Positions 23,922 through 37,403 of a stretch of DNA of 64,000 nucleotides are shown here, piece by piece. Position numbers and translations under genes: made by a program. Within the stretch, counting starts at the first letter, position 1; every line of letters starts with the position of its first letter. This DNA is from Astrocystis sublimbata (taxonomy: Eukaryota; Ascomycota; Sordariomycetes; Xylariales; Xylariaceae). Under the pieces are notes generated by a model that was given only the letters and a program-made list of their open reading frames with translations, was not told the DNA's origin and did no database searches. Location of the stretch: contig JAJNNY010000018.1 in NCBI GenBank assembly GCA_022453515.1, forward strand, positions 496,001 through 560,000, read 5' to 3'.

Positions 23922-26329
23922 TTACTCACCCGCGCGTTTCCCGGTCGCCGTGTGGTACAAACATATATCGAGGGCTTTCCCATGACGCAATGTAGGGAGG
24001 GAGAGAATATCACGCGTTCGCATCGGGCCGTTGTACCTACTTAAGTATCTAAGTACCTATGAGCGCGTACACATCCCAATCTGAACGATGAAAGACCATG
24101 ACTTGATGAGCTAGATGCTTCATATTCAATGATTACACACGTAATCTATTTACGCAGCGCCTCGTATTGACATGAGAAGTGCAATGGGACGCTGGTTGTT
24201 GCGTCAAGAGACAAATGCTGAATGCTGAATACCCCTCGTTCAGGAGAAAATGCGTGGTTGTTGACGGTCAAGGATGATCCATGGTAGTTGCTTGACCAAA
24301 GGTATACATCTCCTCAAAGTATCTCTATGTCCTCTAGAAATATCGTATGGCTTCAGCCTGCCACAAAAACAACTCGCATATTAACTGACTCACTCTCGTA
24401 AGGAGAATTAAGAGACAAAAGCTAATTATTGGACAGCTATTTGCCCACATGAACTTAAATGCCCTTGGGCGTCTTGCTGGCTCTTACTTGGTCATTCGAA
24501 ATCGAATTCCAGCAGCTGACTACGTATCAAAAGTTAATTTGCTGGGAGGGGCCGGTCCGATCGGGTCCATGTCCGAAGCATCGAGGCGGACCGGCTCCTA
24601 TTATCATCCGTGGTTGTCGGTAATCTGTATCCGCTGACGACGACCATGAAGTAAGTAACCTAGAATGGTAATTATTTATTGTTCTGTTCCACAAGAACCA
24701 TACCGAGTTGCGCCTCCTATCTAAGTTTGATTATCATTCTACCGGTTAAATTGTGATATCGAATAGTTGGACGAGTCCAGTGATCTCATATTCCGTTGCG
24801 TGCCATCATCAGCTGCTTGCGTATGATTACGTAGAGGTCTCGCGACCTACTCCAGCGATTCAAAAGTTTGGTCTGGCTCAAATAACATGCAAAAGCGCCC
24901 GTGACCCCTCCGTCGCCTTCTGTAGTCGCGGAAGTGCGTGAGACGCGCAGTAATATGACCGTTATACGCCGTGTTTCCCGCAGTAACCAAGGTCAGCTCC
25001 CGATGGCACAGCACCTCCGAGATTACACAAACCTTCAACTCTTTGCAATAAGTATCACCCTCGCTTCGGCTGAGGCAAAAGCTTAATCCGATAATCCGTA
25101 TTTGACTAGTCCACGTAAATGTTTATTCATTATGTACTTGCAAGGTTCCCCCTTACATGACTTCCGAAATGCAGATACTACGTAGTACTACGTCGACACC
25201 CATGAGGGGTGACTGTATTATGTCTTCTGAGTCTAACACTATGTACTCATCTACAAGTTTGTTTACAAGGGCCGTTATATTCCCACCGTGTACTTCCATG
25301 TTCCCTTTCGAATGTATAGGAACTTTAGTTCTAGTTGATGGCAGTAACCGACCGCTAACTTGTGCTACCCGCCCTAAATCCCTCTCATCTGAAACATATC
25401 ACAATATGTCCGCTTTTGCCATGATTCAGTTCCTAGGGTTACCAGGTATCATTACTCGGCACAAGTATCCTTGTATACCAGAATACTTTGCAGCGGGCTT
25501 TCAGCTTGTAGAAGTTCGCACTTGAACAAATCCGACATGGACTGCTATGTGCAGCAATTTCCAATAACATAACCTATTTACTCCCCGCGGCCTATTGCTA
25601 GTACGACGGGTAATTACATCACGCCATGTTGGCCTCTAGGCACAAGGCTATTAGGCTTCTAGCGAGCTAGCCAGTGGTTGGATTGCAATAATAGCTCTGG
25701 CCATAGGTCTTAGTGCCGACATTGTCCTTTGTTCTCGCTCACCAGAACGGAATCTATTGTTTGGCTAAGAAGAGTGGTCCGCCCGCCCGCCCGCCCGTGA
25801 GTGTGTGTGTGTGTGTGGGCTGCTGAGAATGTATAGTAAAGTACCTTCTGTGGATGGAGGCTGCAAGTATTAGGTACAAAGTGACAAAAAATTGGCAGCA
25901 TTTGCTAGCCTGAGACCGCGGAGATAATAAGATCAGCCTGAGGTGGGTTATTGCTATAGAATGATAGACTCAATGGTAAGTAGGCTCATTGTGAACCTAC
26001 CTTTGGTTGATTAATCGAGTTTGTGAACGGCCTAAAGCTCTCTTGATCATTGCATGTACACGATTGAACAAAGTCCAAGTTGAAATAGGTAATATATATA
26101 AAATTGTAATACACCATTAATTAGTCTCTATGTGCCCCTGAGTCTAGGTTCCCTGACATTGCCGACATGAGTTCCGAACACACAGAACGTCGTCGAACAA
26201 GGTCTACCGTCTATCATTTTCTATCATCTCTGACCCGGCCGTTTTCATTGTCCTCGTTATCATAACAATTATGTAGTGCGTCCCCAGGTGGCCCATGTTA
26301 CTCACCAACCCTGTCCTGACGTGATCTCA
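23922..26329. other. Gene-less stretch
   Basis: No supportable gene. A 122-codon plus-strand frame (25157-25525) has a partly open frame opposite it on minus, but neither shows a known domain. Confidence 0.5.
25779..25818. repeat. CCCG repeat abutting GT repeat
   Basis: Four to five units of CCCG pass directly into about nine GT units. Confidence 0.9.
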
Positions 26330-27960
26330 TCACGATGCCCTTGTGGGAAACTCTTCGTGCACCGAAAGCGACCCATTCTCATCCTTTTCCATAATGAAGC
26401 ACCTCTCGGCATACAAGCCACGATTATTAAGTTCCCGCCATTCAGCAGACAAGCGACGCACCATGATTGGCTTCCAGCCCCCTACGTTGATGGTGATGGA
26501 GCGCCACAGGGCGGCCTGCTTGCCTTGAACCAGCAACGTGAATATTTGCATCGCTCGGTCGTAGTCGACGTCTGTGTATGTCCCGAAATACTGGCTTGGG
26601 TCCAGAGCCGTCTGTATATGGAGCGTAAGGGTATTCATTTGAGGAAAGCGACACAAGGCGTCGAGGAAGCAGTGTGGTTGGCAAAGTCTCTCATCCATGT
26701 CAATCTCGAGGATGCGGAGATTTATCAAGTATTGCGACATGGCATATAGCTCGTCGGCTTGTATTGTCGGGCATAAGCTGTTCTCGTCACTGAAGCCAGT
26801 GTAGTCGCGGAAGCGGAGGCTCCGCAGAGTCTGTGCGTGTTGCAGTATTCCATCGATGGGGAACACAGGAATATTGCAAGTGATTTTCAGATCGACGAGC
26901 GCAGAAATCTGTTTGATAAAGGTGTATTGGCTCCGAGAAGAGTCTAGTCGCGTATTGGGTAGATGTGTGCTGAAGTCGTCTAGCCGTAACGTATCCAGAT
27001 GCCGAAAGTCCGTAAAGCGTATCGAGTCAAAGAAAGGACCCAGAGGTACGTCTATCATTTCGAGATGTCTAATCTTGGAGAAGTCCCAGTGGCGCTGGAC
27101 CTCGGTAGAATCGTGATTCCAATTGTAAGAGCGTAAGGAAAGATGTTTGAAAGCCGGGAGCCGCTCGCTGCCGCTCAATTGGAACTGAGTGCCTTGGCCC
27201 CTATCGTTATAGCTGAATGTATCAAGTCGCGGCGAGTTGAGCAAGAGACCTTTCAGGCTTTCAACTCGAGCGGTGAATGGAGGCGTCGGGGCGGCCATTA
27301 TCAATGATGCAAGAATCTCCGTGGGTACTGCCCTCAAGTAAGGATTATGACGTTCAGACCGAAAATCTCGCAGCGGCAGGTTTTCGATGTATAATTTGAC
27401 CTGGTTATTCTGTCTGTGCTGCGGAGAGATAACATCCGAGGGTACCCAGAAGTCTCCCTTGAACAACTCCTCTTGCACGTATCGCCACCTGAGTCGTCAT
27501 CGTCTTTTAGCACACCGACCAACAAGAGTCTTGTTTCAGGGAGCAGGTCCGTACCTAATAGACGATAGCCTTTGAAGTTTGTGCAAAAATGTTTTGACAT
27601 GTTCAGCATTGAGATCACTGTTTACTGTCACGTGCCTTGAGTGAGCGCGGACGTTGGCGACGCCGTTTGAGAAATAGGTTTCTGCCCGAGGATCTATGAT
27701 AGACGGGGTGGCCAGGAGCGTCTGATACCTCAACGGTGTCACAATGGCATTAAATCGTCTTGAGACCAGCCGGACAGCGCTCAAGGACCTCGAGTCGATA
27801 TTGGATAGCTATAAAAAAGCATTGTGAGATTTGAAGGCCTCGCCAGGTGTGAGTGTTTCGAGGCACGAACCTGTTCCAAGATGAATACCAGGAGCTCAGT
27901 ACTCAGATCATCCAAGGACCATCGATGATAGGGATACTGAATGCTTGTGTGTGTCGCCAT
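26330..27960 (-). CDS. F-box protein with leucine-rich-type C-terminal region
   Basis: Three exons on the minus strand, 27960-27871, 27808-27555 and 27488-26330, are joined by introns of 62 bases (phase 0, cag|gttcgt to atag) and 66 bases (phase 2, AG|gtacgg to ctcag). They give about 500 residues. The start chosen has the context ccATGgcg. An in-frame ATG at 28047 would add 29 residues, so the start is uncertain. Residues 12-60 read as an F-box (RWSLDDLSTELLVFILEQ, then LSAVRLVSRRF). F-box proteins bind Skp1 and bring substrates to SCF ubiquitin ligases. The rest contains recurring Leu-rich segments (LKHLSL, HLEMIDV, LDTLRLDDF, LRSLRFRDY, LRILEIDMDE, MNTLTLHI) typical of degenerate leucine-rich repeats in large fungal F-box families. 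The substrate is unknown. The gene is isolated. Confidence 0.8.
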
Positions 27961-29323
27961 ATGGCTATCATACTTCCATCTACTCTGTGCAGGCTCACAA
28001 ATAGAATGGGTGGCGAGGAAGAATGCGAGCAAGTTGATGTCGCCCATGTCGAAAGAAATCTAATTAAGCAACACTGCCGACGACTACATATTAAGTTCTA
28101 GGATGGCACGACAGGAACGGGCTGACGGGTGCGTCGCTGTGGTTGAACGGGAAATGCGGTCTTCCCGGCGCAGTGGGATCACGAACCATGGCACCAGCAG
28201 TTCTGGAGACGGAATGCACCTGGTAGATGAGTGAAGACCTGGTTGTTGATTGGAGGCTCGATGCCCAGACGAGGAAAGCAGCAATGAAGAATTAATTAGA
28301 CCGCCGAGGCGAGTCTGCATTTGCTAGCAACAGACGATAGCACGAGATAGAGTTAGCCGAGTTGGCTACTCGTACTACTTACAACCCCTACCAGACGAGC
28401 CAGACACGGAAGCGAGCGAATACAACAACCCCTTGGCCCCGTTGACAGATCAGCTAGGCCGCTTCTGGGCAAAATACCGAGTCGCTGTCGAGAGAGCGGC
28501 TTTGGTGAGCATGTCAGATCTGGATCCGCATAAGACGACGACGAGGATAGAACGGGCATGGTTGGACAGATGGGTATAAGCAGTCTCTAGTCCAACCTCA
28601 GAATCTACAGGCATGTCCCATTGCATCTATCTACCCAGTCCAACGCCACTGCGACGTTGGTGGAGGTGAAGACGAAGATGGGACAAGCGTACAAGGGTGT
28701 GCGAGGTGGTGTTAATGGCTCGCGTGAGCAAGTGAGGTTACTCTCTCATGGTATAATAGTAGTTGTGGTATCAGTTCCACCCGATCGGTACTGCAGTTTC
28801 AGAAAGTCGACGACCAGGTTACCGAGAGAGTGCAAACAGGCGGTCTTGTCGAGTCTTCCAACGACGGGCTATACTTGTATAGGATATGGCTGGCAAAAGT
28901 GCCACGTGCTCGTTCTGGCCGGCTCGGCTGGTGCGGCGCGGATTGCGAAGATGACAGTTGCAGGGGATCCAATTAAAGCAAAATGATATGACAGGCGAGA
29001 CAAGAGAGTTGCATCTGCGATGCTGTGCGGGAGTTGGGAACCAGAGGCAGAGGCGGAGGAGGATTGGAGGATGGATAATGAATGGATAATGGATGATGCC
29101 GGGGGTGGGTTCGCAAGAATGTCCCAAAAGGGTCGGCGTCAGCTCGGTAGTGGACGTTAGCTACGGTAGTTACCAACCTGTACCTACCTCACTGGGCAGT
29201 GGTCTCATTCCATCATTCGCTCCGCCCAGAGCGGTTTAGTGAGCCTACCTAGGTACCAAGCACCCAGGTAGGTAGGTGCCTACAGTAGGTACATGTAGGT
29301 CCTCCGTAAGGGTTAGCACCACT

Positions 29324-29362
29324 TACACACACACACACACACACGTACGTAGTACGTAGTAC
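29324..29362. repeat. AC repeat followed by palindromic GTACGTA repeat
   Basis: About ten AC units run into gtacgtagtacgtagtac, which is nearly self-complementary. Confidence 0.9.
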
Positions 29363-29584
29363 ACAATCTCCAACCTTCGGCTTTTTTGTTTGACCTTCCT
29401 AGAAAGAAAGATTCAGGCGAGCCAGCAAACAGAGTAATTGCGGCGCTACCGTTCCTGTTTCAGATGCGAGGTTAGCTGAATATTATTTCAATTTATTAAT
29501 TAATTATCTATTCAGTCGTGTACTAATCTCAATCTGCTCCTAACCTGTTGGCCGAGGCTTCGGTCTCCAGTCCCATTACCACAA

Positions 29585-29622
29585 CGGTGCAACGGTGCAT
29601 CGGTGCATCGGTGCATCGGTGC
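29585..29622. repeat. CGGTGCAT 8-mer repeat
   Basis: One CGGTGCAA unit is followed by three CGGTGCAT units and a partial unit. Confidence 0.9.
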
Positions 29623-30745
29623 CACAGTGCAACGGCTAATTCCCGTCCAGCACGGACCGCGTTCTGCCTGCCTGCACAGGAGATCGCACTTCGACTGCTC
29701 CACCACACTGCATAGTACATAACTGACAACATCTGCAGTAATTACTAGTAGGTACAGTTAGGTAGCTACCTATGCTAGTAGCTACCTAACCTTAAGTACG
29801 GATACACTTACACGCAACCGCCCACCGCCCACCCAGACAGATATCCAGAAACAGTTGATAAAGCCTGCGGGCATATTCGGCAAGGTACTGATCCCATTCG
29901 CATGTACTGCCATTTGAAGACGGCATTACCTACTGATGTGCTAGCCAGCTGTCCACGGCTAGCAGGACATAGCAGCACCAACTAATGGCTGACCCTGCGA
30001 GTCTTGTCCTCTCAGATACTGCCGTGGCTACGCCACAGTCTAAAACCCAGGCTCGCTAGGCGATCTTCTGCAGGGAGGACGTCAACCGTCACATGGCATC
30101 ACACACCTGCACAGCTAACTACAATTCCCAAATGGTGACATTCTACATTGCTACACACAACTTCTACGTGTACGCCTACGATCAGATGCCACGTGGTACG
30201 CGGTTCTGAGTTCTGTGCCATTGATCTGCCATTGTCTATTATAGTCCTCCTCATCCACCACGTCAGGTCCTCGCTGACGAAAACCGGAATGCCACCCAGC
30301 CGGGCATCCGGGCATCCGTCAGCGTGTAAGTATTGCATTCCGATGCTTGGGTGTATGTTCCAAAGGGGGAAATGGCTCGCCATCTCGAGCATGCATTACT
30401 CTATCAGGCAACCGGGAAGCCACTTACAACGGACGCCAAGCTCATAGGAACTTGTCCGCTTACAGACTCTGCATATATACGCCCAACGCGGCTGAAACAT
30501 ACATACGAACCTCATTTGAGCATCTGCAGATAAGACCGTCTCGGTCAAGCCCCATGCAACTACTCGCGAAGCACGTCAGTATTGGGAGTAATTATCCCGC
30601 ATGGTGGCTTGCGACTAAGGTTGCTTTTGTAAGTCGCACCGTCAGCGCCAGGTCTTACTGCACACAGCAAATCTAATCAAGCACGGCTGGCAAGAGGATA
30701 ATCGTTACGGAAAGATCGAAAAGTTGCTTTCTTCAACAGGAAATG

Positions 30746-30784
30746 CAGGGTGGGGTGCACCTTTCAGGCACCCCTACACCCCTG
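30746..30784. repeat. Short imperfect inverted repeat
   Basis: CAGGGTGGGGTGC (30746-30758) faces GCACCCCTACACCCCTG (30768-30784) across a 9-base loop, with a small bulge. It could be a hairpin or a decayed MITE; no flanking duplication is obvious. Confidence 0.55.
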
Positions 30785-33700
30785 TCTTGATAGAAAAGGT
30801 GGTTGGCGTTCATCCAATCGTATCAATCCCTTTTCATCGCATCTAGACATCTAGACCTGTACAGCCTTGGCTTTTACAGATACACACAGCTGGGATCAAG
30901 GTATTGCAGATCACTTGACGTCGTCGCTGGTTGGGACCTTATTGAACCAAAAAGCCATTACATCTGTGGCTTTCTCAGCTGAGGCTCTGCCTCCCTCCCT
31001 GCTTCCCAGCAGCACCGAGTGTGAGTTTAACTTGTCATTATTCAATAATAGCCCTGCGTGCAACATTCGCATTCAGCAAGGGGGCCAGAAAACTCAATAG
31101 GTCCTAGGTATCCAAGACAGAGGCTTACCGCCATTTGGTCAGGGTTCTGCTTTTGGGTAGAAGTCCAAGCATGCTTAGGTTGCATCAGCAACGGCACCTT
31201 GGGCTGGGGTAGATGGGCGGACGTACTTGAGACCCTCCCTTGGAAATTGCAGTCAGCCATCTATTGTCTACGATGCACCTCTTGAAATTCACTTCCTAAT
31301 GATTCCGTTTCACTTCACTTACCCTTTCGGCCGGAGATTTACTGGCCTGGGTGCCTGGGAACAGTAAACAACTGGGATATCATCACCTTGTAATATTGGA
31401 GGCTAAGCACGATGATCATTGAACAACTGAATACCCGAACGCCACATCATAGTCAATATATAGAGCTACCTGACAGGGAGAAACAGTCGAGGCAATGATT
31501 TCGAATCATCTGGCATTGTTCCCTATCACTTGAAGCTAGTTCAATGATCGAGCTTCTCTACAAAACCTAGGACTTCGATTATGACATGCCCGTGATACGA
31601 CGGCGCCCATGTTATACCTGCGCTTGTCATGGATCAACCCTACCGTGGACTTAGTACAACCTTGGACGTTGCTGAATCCTTCAGGAATTAGTCATTATTG
31701 TCCCTATACTTGCACAATTATTACACGTTAATGGCTCACTCGGTATGAAACACGAACTTGAAATCAAGTGACTAGGAGTATACTTTTATCTAGTATTATA
31801 GTAATCATTTGTTGGTGCAGGGTAACTAGACCGTAATATCAATAGCATATTTCTTGGTTATCGCATGTTAAGTATTCCTATGATATATTCACATCCTGCA
31901 CCCTGGGCCGAGATAGTTCATTGAGTTTAGTTATATCCAAGGTGTCTCCTATCAGTTGAAATCCCCCGTTAAGCCAAGCCAGGGATGATACAAGATGTCC
32001 ACATATAGAACTCCAGAAGAATTCCAACTTGGATTCATGATCACAATTACGCACAGGTTATGCTTAGTAGTATAGCATGGTTGTTATTAAAAATCAATCT
32101 ACTCAAGCATATACAATTCGAATACCACCGCCGTTGTGAATATCTTCACCAAGCTCCATGTTCGTATTTACTGAGCTCGTTATGGAAACTTGAAATTATG
32201 TGTTTAGTCTTCCATTGGGAAACTGATCAGAGGACAAGACGATCAGTGACCGAAACGACTTTGAATGTTTAGAAGGGCCAAGAGTACACGAGAATTTGCT
32301 CGTCTTTCTTTTTCCCTCTCGCAAACCAAGTTTTCTACGTACTTTCGTTGTGATTGATCTTGGATAATCATTGGACTTGTAGCAGAAACTTCTCATGCCT
32401 TCGTATGATAGCCTTAGTAAGAATTATGAAAAACTTGTATCAAATTCATATAATGTAAGACACTTTGCAATAAAAGCTCCTCAACTTCGCCATAGCGGAT
32501 CATTCGGCATACTATGTATAATTTAATGTCACCTTAACTAGACCACAGCTTTTCAATTCACCTACAAGTCTATGACAACGGAAATAGTGAAAAGAAAACA
32601 ACATGGCAGGCTGTCCTGGAGTTGGTGAATCACCCTTCAGGTATAACGGTTCCCTATGTAAGCGGCTGCGGATGGTCGACTGTCCAAGTTGACAACTGTT
32701 CAAATGGGGGTGGTTGGTACGCTCCACCCCTTGAATATATGTACCTAGACTCCCCCGGAGCCCTCGGGCTCCTACTTCTGCATCTACAACTTATCCTTGA
32801 ATACTACACGTTCTATCTGTACACCGTTCCACTATCTCTAACAACAACATTCTATCTTATCTTTTGATCTCTCAAGATAGTGTAGTGATCTAGAACTGCA
32901 GACCTGAACTGTTACTTCAGGCCTCGACCTCATCAAGTTGGCAGCAAGGGCAACATAACACTTGAATCTTGGAGCATGTCTCCCTCAACCTCAAGGACCG
33001 TGCCCGAAGCGTGCTATGATCAATTATCTGCTAAAATCCCCTTGTCATCCCAAGGCTACGTGTGAATAAACTATCTTCGAGATTATATAGATGTACCTAT
33101 ATATAAAGTTAAAAACTAATTTGGAGATCGTAGGTCTCCAACTCCTCTCCCTCCGCGTGACATTTATGTTTACAGATAGGGAACAGATTTGGTATTAATT
33201 ATGGCCCACGTCATGCAGCTGATGCGAAAAGCTTAGATTAATGCATGGAATCAAATCGGTCAACAACTTGAACAAGCTGGGACAATGTAATAGTGGTCTA
33301 ATATACAACAGCGAGTTGATGCACCTGCGGTGGTAGGAGGATATCGCACCCACGTGTCACACAGACCAGACGAATTCGAATTGATCCTTACTTAACCTGA
33401 ACCTCGAATGCTCTTAGAAACTATGAGGAGTTGACGATGTTTGGAGTCAAGATTGCGCTGTCAAAAGACTCAACAAAAAGAGCTAAACCCCCTGAGCTGC
33501 CTTTGGTCTTCTTTTGAGAATTTCACACAATTAATTATACAGTCCCATCAAATTTGCATACTGGGATGTTGAGCTACAATGATTAACGCTGCTGCGGTGA
33601 TATAGGCATCACGACCTCGAAATGTTCGAGCTACGAAAAAGGTATATGACAATTACTTTACCATGGCATCGGTTTCTATTACTGCTACTTACGTTACTAG

Positions 33701-35486
33701 GGAGTCATAGATGAGAAGTCATAATCCTCTATGAAATTGATGAAGCACTCAGAAGTAACAATCATAGATTAATACGACATAAGTGTTGTTTCGCGGAAGT
33801 AATCATCGCCATGCAGCCATGTCCTCAAACCCATTAGAAATTAGCCGTGATAGATTGTCTGTAGTCAGGTAATACTCCGACTATAGTAATCTTCCAACTG
33901 TCTCATCATCATATTAAATAGCCAATCACTATCCAATCAAGTGATATATGTGCACGGACTTCTGTCTATAGAGAGATTAAGCGAAATCGATCGAGGCAAC
34001 AAAGATTGTGACCCAGGCCTAATGATGTGGAAACAGTCATGCCTCATAATCCATCATCCGTTCGTCCTTAAGGGGTATCCTTGGCCTAGATAGAGCTAAT
34101 AGAGGATGTTCCTTTTGAGGCCCTATCGGAAGTTATTTTTCCGCATCGTAGTGTTGGTACACCTTCAACGCACGGCGACAGTTGTCATCTAATGTCTATG
34201 GCTAGGTAGCTAGCTGCTCGAATAGCAAGTATCTGACTCAGTTAGTCGTTGCTGACATGATTGCTCTTGAATCGATGCTATCATATGAGACCCTTGAATC
34301 GTTGCTAGGGGACATGCAGCTATTTCATCGTCACTAACCGTAGTATCGGTCTCCTCATCATCGCGTTGATCTCCTCGAATTACATATTCGAATCTGGTAG
34401 CTGAGAGCAAGTCACTTATAGGTGGGGGGTGACAAAAGAGGCACTGTAGCCTCATGCATGGGCATGCAGTTCACCATGAGACGAGATTTCGAGAGCGCCA
34501 CAATGCAGGCACCTCCACACAACCTCGCTTCAACGCAACGAATTGGACGAAAGAGAATAGGAACTAAGCGATAGCTGCTGTTTGCGAGCCAGATCATTGG
34601 GTCTTGCGTCGATCGAAGGCTTACATATAAGCCAATCACAATGGGGGCGCTAGGGAGAGATGAAACTAAATAGGCAAGTGCAAGTCCCCGTCTAAATGGG
34701 GTTAACTGTTTAGGTTAGCGTTAGATTAGGAGACGTCTATCTATGGGGCTAGTTACCCCACACGACCTATGTAGGTACCCACCTGCTTAGGTTTCATAGT
34801 GTTAGTAAAACAGTTCAAACAGAATCGAAGAGGAACTCCAGACGGTGATTATTCAACTAATCAACTATTCAAGCAGGTTTCGGTTAGCAAAGTGACCTAT
34901 AGCGTATTTATTGATCATTTGTCACATCCGTGCTGGGCTCGGTTACATAAGATAAAGCCCTTATCGGTCCCGGAGAGTGTATACATATTTGTCTCATTAG
35001 AAAGACGCCAAGGACGTCGAAATCCTACCAACCACTATTCAAACGAAACAAACAGAGCCAGACTACAATCCGTTCTAATCATTTTAAAGAATAAATCTTT
35101 CGTATCAAGTACATATCGTACTTGTCTCGCTTGTTCGCATGCTTGCTTGCTTCGCTACGTCGATTGCGCATGTGCTTTTACGTAGACTCCCCACTCTCCC
35201 CTCCCTATTTCCTCTTATACACTCGGTCTCTTACACACAACACAACTTCATCAAAATCGACAGAACATAACAAGTATCTCGCTTCACCGCACATGCCACA
35301 AATTTGATCTCTCGAATCTCACCAATGCTGCGTCTCTGACAGTGATAAAACACAGGGGGGCTGCAAAATTTTTATATTAGATGTCTCCCCAAAAATCGTC
35401 AATTGGTATCATAGTCTTCTCCCTCTCTTCCCTTTCTCTCTCAGACTCGCTCTCTCCACAGTTATCACCCGAGAAATCCTGTCCAC

Positions 35487-37403
35487 CTAGTACCGGTACA
35501 TGGGCTGAGTCGGCTTCGGCGCATCATATAGACTGCCGTGATCGCTGACATCCTCGCGCTGCGCGGTCAGCACCACATCACTCGCCTTTCCAGACGAAGA
35601 GTTCTCAACAGCGCCGTGCACTAAGAACACGAACAATTGACATTAGCCTCGTCTCATAGAACGCGCATCGTAGGTTCGGGATCTGATCTCATTTTTTATT
35701 GACATGGATGAGCAAGAGCATTGACTTACTGGCCTCCTTGCCTATGGCACTTTGCTGCCTACCGGCGTAGCTCGGCGTAGAATCGAATCCGGGGTGGAAG
35801 GGCTCGAAGGCTAGCCTGGGCTCCTGATCGGCGTAGCGGCTCGAAAATCCTCCGGCGGCATTTGAGCTTCCCACGGGCTCGTCCGGGTCTCGGAAAGGGT
35901 CGTCTTCGACATTAGGCGTACGCGATCGTGAAGGGCCCGCGGATGATTCTCCAAACGACAGCGGTTCATATTCGCGCGCTTTGCCCTTCCCGTTAGTTTC
36001 TCGCGGTGCCGGAGCAGGTTGTCTCGAGCCAGATCCCGAGCCCGACGTCAAACTGATTCCCAAGCCTGTGCCGGGTGGCGAGTGTCGATTGGGTTGGCCG
36101 CGTTCACTTTCAGTGGTCTGCCTGTCGTCCAAGCTCACCAAGTCGTTGTTGTCATTTGCTAACGTCTCAACCTGCTTCCGCGCGTTGAGCATAGCACGTT
36201 GGTTTAGGTTTAGGGCGTTCTGCAATTGCTCGTTCGTGTCGATGAGTGATTCCATGGTCTCGTTATCGGGGGTAGGATTTTCCGATGCCATATACCCTTG
36301 TATACTGCGACTAGCGCTCTGGCATCGCTCGGCGAACTCCTTGATCAGATCATTCCCGAGAATTTCGGCAGGGGGCGTGTTGGTCACAACCTGCTGCAGA
36401 AGCTTTGCAGACGTACGAGCTTCCTCTAGACGACCAGCTAGCTCGATGGGATCGGGGAGACGCCGGTTACTATGGTTGCGTGCAAAGTAATTCTGTGAGT
36501 GACGATCGACTGGGGGTGCCGTCATCATGGGCATCGCTTGCATCGCTTGAGGCGGTGGCTGTCTCGATTGGTGGCGCAGGAAGGACTGAACGGGTGCCTT
36601 CACATGAAACGGTCAGCAAATGTGATTTTTTGCGATTTTTGGTCAGGGGCCCATCAAACCACCGCTGCGCAAAGTTGTTTGGTGTCGACGTACCCCGCTT
36701 GATGTCTTCTGTGACTTCTCCTTTTCCTTTTTCCACATCTCGATCAGCGGCATCAGGCCTTCATCATAAAACTTGTTCGTCTCGAAGTAGGTCAGCGTCT
36801 CCATCAGCATCTGGAGCACCCTGTCGTTCCGGCCGTGCTTCAGCAGCTCTTTGACGGTCTTGGCGAAGTCTTGATCGAGGTTGCGCGTAAAGGTCGGGCC
36901 GGGGTTGTCGGCCAGGATTCGAACAAGCATGAGGGAGTTGTACTGGAAGTCGGGCCTTGTGATGTAGTCCTTCTTCAGATAGTCGCGGATCATGTCGGCG
37001 CACTGCTTGGCAGCGGCGGGGGAGGATTCGGCGGCATCGACGATGGGGGGTAGGTGTATGACTTCCTCGTCGGCATTGTTGGGGCCGCTCGTCTCGCAGA
37101 AGGATCTCTAGTCGGTGAAGGTCAGGATCGTGCCATGGCTAGCTGTGTGGCATATGGGACGAGATGATGAGAGGTGTCAGACATCTCAGACGAGATTCGA
37201 CTGCACTACGCACCACACTTCGGCCGGCGACGGCTTCGGGACTATTGTCATCGGCATTGGCGGACACATCGTGTACTGAGGATGCCGGGTCAGCGACCAG
37301 CCGTGTCGGCGCATGGGGGGCAGCACGTGGGGGGCGTCGACTTACTGCTGGAGTTTTTTCTCTTGAGGTTGCTAAACACCTTGCTCATCTTAAGGGACTT
37401 CAT
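35487..37403 (-). CDS. VHS-GAT domain protein (Tom1/GGA/ESCRT-0-like sorting adaptor)
   Basis: Five exons on the minus strand, 37403-37346, 37275-37214, 37107-36694, 36597-35730 and 35620-35487, add up exactly to 1536 bases, or 511 residues. Donors are gtaagt, gtgcgt, gtacgt and gtaagt; three introns have ctgac and one ctaat near the acceptor. Residues about 41-175 form a helical VHS/ENTH-type domain (motifs HLPPIVDAAESSP, ADMIRDYLKKDY, LVRILADNPGPTF, LMPLIEMWKKEKEKS). Residues about 226-325 form a GAT-type three-helix region (ELAGRLEEARTSAKLLQQ, then LIDTNEQLQNAL). The C-terminal part is disordered, Ser/Pro-rich and has acidic patches. Known relatives act in ubiquitin- and clathrin-dependent sorting between Golgi, endosome and plasma membrane. 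No gamma-ear domain is visible, so it resembles Tom1 more than GGA. The N-terminus (MKSLKMSKVFSNLKRK) is basic. Confidence 0.88.

Larger units (their letters stand above)
27961..35486. other. Gene-less stretch between the F-box and VHS-GAT genes
   Basis: This holds the promoter side of the F-box gene, then more than 7 kb without a supportable gene. The part from about 31300 to 34600 is moderately AT-rich with closed frames and no clear transposon. TACCTA/TAGGTA clusters occur at 29180-29310 and 29750-29795. Confidence 0.5.

Noticed and set aside
35981..36490. 169-codon plus-strand frame opposite the VHS-GAT gene
   Set aside because: It is antisense to the GAT-region exon, with composition explained by the real gene.
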